Assembly: GCA_015065885.1 (NCBI GenBank)
Contig: SVPJ01000007.1
Span: forward strand, 1 to 60,213
Source: Oscillospiraceae bacterium
GTDB lineage: Bacteria > Bacillota > Clostridia > Oscillospirales > Acutalibacteraceae
Reading direction: 5' to 3'
DNA: 60,213 nt
In this document: piece after piece, positions 60,041 to 60,213 of the stretch
Layout of the letters: each line of letters begins with the position of its first letter
Numbering within the stretch: the first letter of the stretch is position 1
The notes under the pieces: model-generated
The model's database searches: none
Seen by the model: only the letters and a program-made list of their open reading frames with translations
Told to the model about the DNA's origin: nothing
Position numbers and translations under genes: made by a program

Positions 60041-60213
60041 ATGAAAAAGAAAAGAATTGCTTTGGTTGTTATTGGTGTTATTGTACTTCTTCTTGCAATA
60101 AATTTTTTTGTCAATGGTTTTGAATTTTCTATTTACGGTGTCTGCAGTTTTAATTCGAAATATTATGATTCTCCAAAAATCGCTTTTGAACAAAATGAGG
60201 AAATAGACATTTC
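60041..60213 (+). CDS. Start of an AT-rich membrane-anchored protein (partial)
   Basis: Open to the window end (57 codons). Residues 1-26 are KKKR plus a hydrophobic helix (IALVVIGVIVLLLAINFFV), i.e. an uncleaved anchor or signal. The remainder (EFSIYGVCSFNSKYYDSP) is extracellular and unrecognised. AAGGCGGTGATGAT supplies the ribosome site. Its base composition is clearly richer in A+T than all preceding genes, suggesting recent acquisition. Confidence 0.7.
   Translation, partial: MKKKRIALVVIGVIVLLLAINFFVNGFEFSIYGVCSFNSKYYDSPKIAFEQNEEIDI

Overview
The window looks like chromosome from an anaerobic, endospore-forming Clostridia-type bacterium of moderately high GC, probably a gut Oscillospirales or Christensenellales relative. 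The lineage is an inference. It rests on a SpoIVB fragment, a CotF-type coat protein, the class III (oxygen-sensitive) ribonucleotide reductase NrdDG, two glycyl-radical enzyme systems, FeoAB, four AraC-type sugar regulators and strong TTGACA/TATAAT promoters. No phage, plasmid, rRNA or CRISPR features were seen.

Layout. 1-300: 3' remnant of spoIVB and a strong terminator. 523-10684: carbohydrate block, with a Cthe_2159-type lipoprotein, a PocR-AraC regulator divergent from an EamA-type transporter plus a TIM-barrel-like protein, then an AraC regulator divergent from a fucose/arabinose-isomerase-family enzyme plus a 701-residue protein of unknown function. 10742-19188: sporulation and envelope genes: CotF-like protein, Bce-like two-component/ABC module with SanA-like protein, DivIVA-like coiled coil (apparently frameshifted), PC4/YdbC protein, UppP. 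19237-22963: glycyl-radical enzyme 1, its activase and a divergent AraC regulator. 22993-28354: a retron (reverse transcriptase plus an msr-msd RNA readable from the sequence) directly behind an nrdG-nrdD-trxB operon that has an NrdR box. 28546-32087: hydrolase, membrane-anchored MurF-like ligase, Ddl. 32250-36242: feoAB, gtrA, SGNH hydrolase, nitroreductase. 36392-40398: activase, AraC regulator and glycyl-radical enzyme 2. 40484-40809: WbsX/GH99-like pseudogene with an internal deletion. 40850-50358: GH3, MacB-like ABC fusion, uncharacterised 573-residue protein, SDR and two surface proteins. 50399-57303: MBOAT, DHHW, uvrC, MFS and GDPD on the minus strand. 57471-59816: HAD phosphatase, citrate synthase, tRNA-Asp and tRNA-Thr. 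59820-60213: an unusual array of seven different short hairpins, then the start of an AT-rich membrane-protein gene.

How the parts fit. Most accessory genes are small regulator-plus-enzyme cassettes for plant- or host-derived sugars, each controlled by its own AraC protein. The two glycyl-radical cassettes fit strictly anaerobic metabolism of small molecules that cannot be named from sequence. The Bce-like module, SanA-like protein, UppP, MurF-like ligase and Ddl all concern the lipid II cycle and wall stress. The strongest candidate for a little-described system is the retron. It has a complete a1/a2-bounded RNA and an RT with NAxxH and VTG signatures, but no adjacent effector. It lies co-directionally, 8 bp after the stop codon of a dNTP-synthesis/redox operon.
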